DNA from: Candidatus Tenebribacter mawsonii
Lineage (GTDB): Bacteria; Cloacimonadota; Cloacimonadia; Cloacimonadales; TCS61
Assembly (NCBI GenBank): GCA_030765665.1
Contig: JAVCCD010000256.1
Location: 1-8,387 of the forward strand
Direction: 5' to 3'
Length of the DNA stretch: 8,387 nucleotides
Shown here in pieces: positions 8,101 to 8,387 of this stretch (position 1 is the first letter of the stretch; each line of letters starts with the position of its first letter). The translations under genes were made by a program, and so were the position numbers. The notes beneath the pieces were generated by a model. The model had not been told where the DNA came from and did not search any database. It was given only the letters and a program-made list of their open reading frames with translations.

Positions 8101-8353
8101 CTATTTTGATGAATCACACTGGAATAAAATATTTAATGAATACACAATTTTTGATGATTCAGGCAAAGAATCTCGTATAGATAGATTAATGTTAAACACT
8201 TCTGAAAAGAAAATACTAATATTAGATTACAAAACTGGTTCGAATTATGAAGAAGAGCAACTTGACAGATATAAAGCTATTATTGATAAGTTTCCGATAG
8301 TAAAGAAAGATAATTATAGCGTGGAAGTAAAGTTTATTGAGGTGAAGGTTTGA
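5141..8353 (+). CDS. addA: AddA-like subunit: UvrD/RecB-family helicase with C-terminal nuclease
   Basis: The 1070-residue protein has the complete superfamily 1 helicase set: Walker A ASAGTGKT (8-15), motif Ia ITFTKKATAEIRER (39-52), ISTIDSF (108-114), Walker B LIDEFQDTS (D390, E391), motif III VVGDEKQAIYGWRG (to 437), SYRS (R464), motif V TIHKSKGLQFE (734-744) and motif VI YVALTRAK (R819). The C-terminal PD-(D/E)XK nuclease has GNIAHE (H937), SRIDR (D1014), LDYK (D1029 and K1031) and QLDRY (Q1040, Y1044). It should be the motor and 3'-strand nuclease of an AddAB-type complex that unwinds and resects double-strand ends for recombination in the cytoplasm. ATG 5141 shares its A with the addB stop (TAATG), and GAGGTGA (5130-5136) lies four bases upstream. 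It is shorter than many AddA proteins, but no key motif is missing. Pairing with the preceding nuclease subunit supports AddA over a stand-alone UvrD. Confidence 0.9.
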   Translation: MSPLVIRASAGTGKTYRLSLEFINLLLKHRIHFDEILVITFTKKATAEIRERIFLQLHEIVNGTNAGIELKQTIQENINPKIQFNAEEMVFLQNTYQKMITNKSAVKISTIDSFVNTIFSGIIAPFHNITEFQIDNKINSEILPEIYERILKDENLTNYENIFLQAKRRNLDQFKELILGIIENRWLFEFVDLSNLDEQTLKIQKEAAFQKYEIEVENFLDLLQIEIDKKGESIISLLQKNFVEIMSTHLNISVLNVTDFSERMFSILTNKNFLDENFKLMLDDKNLWNGTKLRNKELKELFASLQNSLANFLYFDKALIEQLNIISLASDILQTYDKIKFRNKIFTHSDISYYTFRFLYDPQLSIVDKENVLNVFYEQLSYNTRFILIDEFQDTSILQWNIFKPMLKEITSGIGQKDYGNVIVVGDEKQAIYGWRGGERKLLTDFESILNEPVEYDTLSTSYRSKPILMNWLNKLFKSEFLNIVEDWEYIEIDCAKTEGGFVQIDFQNCIEDDRKLEKAEVYQKFVQKNIISNLDSRLIIPADSAIIMRTNKELGIMAQVLDEAGIDYTLEMSGSLFNHKAIKPILFILKFLVYEDFMELIKFLRSDLVLMSPTDLKFVIDRYKNSANLDVFLRKSDLHPYLNVLYKLKHHSDSILSLIKLVLEEFGFSKVFSSEIELKNLLRFLEVTAEFERSNHEYTSNVSGFLQYCKLIEEKDEYSQIGQSVSGSIKLLTIHKSKGLQFETVFAVFDVTAKSGGNNSGLKLYYKFADNFNSFDDFAFTYNFNRIMQKSQKSKLIEFVNNRDSGDELNNIYVALTRAKNNLFIYLHYNKKGNLQKLIKDTTNDSTILKQVTNTIYREFKNNLQERSQVHHQMRFGKLSTELITMDDKIHQKLELPDYFKIFKPDNIIKKDITNLYQLKTEFLQNQSLLIGNIAHEFLSHISYNEENEIDIAYKKTIAKYGSLLHRDELDEILKKVRIFINDNADYFDESHWNKIFNEYTIFDDSGKESRIDRLMLNTSEKKILILDYKTGSNYEEEQLDRYKAIIDKFPIVKKDNYSVEVKFIEVKV

Positions 8354-8364
8354 ATCCTCTGCTG

Positions 8365-8385
8365 TCTCCTTTGAATCAAAGGAGA
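8365..8385 (+). terminator. perfect 10-base inverted repeat after addA, terminator or dispersed repeat cut by the window edge
   Basis: TCTCCTTTGA (8365-8374) and TCAAAGGAGA (8376-8385) are exact reverse complements around one A, starting 12 bases after the addA stop. As RNA it would form a G-C containing hairpin, a good terminator stem, but the T-tract that would confirm this lies outside the window. The preceding AATCCTCT (8353-8360) looks like the outer arm of a larger palindrome, as in common intergenic repeat elements, so this could be the left half of one. Confidence 0.5.
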
Positions 8386-8387
8386 AC

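Overview
The window is an AT-rich stretch (roughly one third G+C by eye) in which every recognisable gene lies on the + strand and most encode DNA repair functions. In order it holds: the last codons of an unidentified gene, dinB (translesion DNA polymerase IV), a 235-base intergenic region with repeats and hairpins, a SRAP/YedK-type abasic-site shield protein, and a tightly packed three-gene unit. That unit is a small two-helix membrane protein, an AddB-like subunit (inactive helicase plus nuclease) and an AddA-like subunit (UvrD-family helicase plus nuclease). No tRNA, rRNA, insertion sequence or CRISPR array was seen.

Organism: a bacterium. The base composition and a promoter matching the Bacteroidota pattern (TTG, 19 bases, TAnnTTTG) ahead of the membrane-protein gene suggest the FCB group. 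Clear Shine-Dalgarno sequences (GGAGG, AAGGAA, GAGGTGA) before three genes argue against a typical Bacteroidota and fit a relative such as Cloacimonadota. This placement is an inference from style, not from a marker gene.

Layout: bases 1-57 are probably the 3' end of an upstream gene whose TGA overlaps the dinB ATG (ATGA). dinB runs to 1154. Bases 1155-1389 contain a 14-base direct repeat, a likely terminator hairpin, a long inverted repeat, a TATAAT promoter and a TTGATAA/TTATCAA palindrome just in front of the SRAP gene (1390-2043). A short AT-rich gap (2044-2130) holds a promoter for the operon membrane protein (2131-2424), addB-like (2421-5141) and addA-like (5141-8353). The three genes overlap by 4 and 1 bases, so they are probably translationally coupled. 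The window ends inside a perfect 10-base inverted repeat just after addA.

How they fit together: AddAB resects double-strand breaks to load the recombinase, Pol IV bypasses or extends at damaged template, and SRAP covalently caps abasic sites in single-stranded DNA. Together they look like a DNA-damage tolerance and repair neighbourhood. The membrane protein does not fit that theme and is the main unexplained element.
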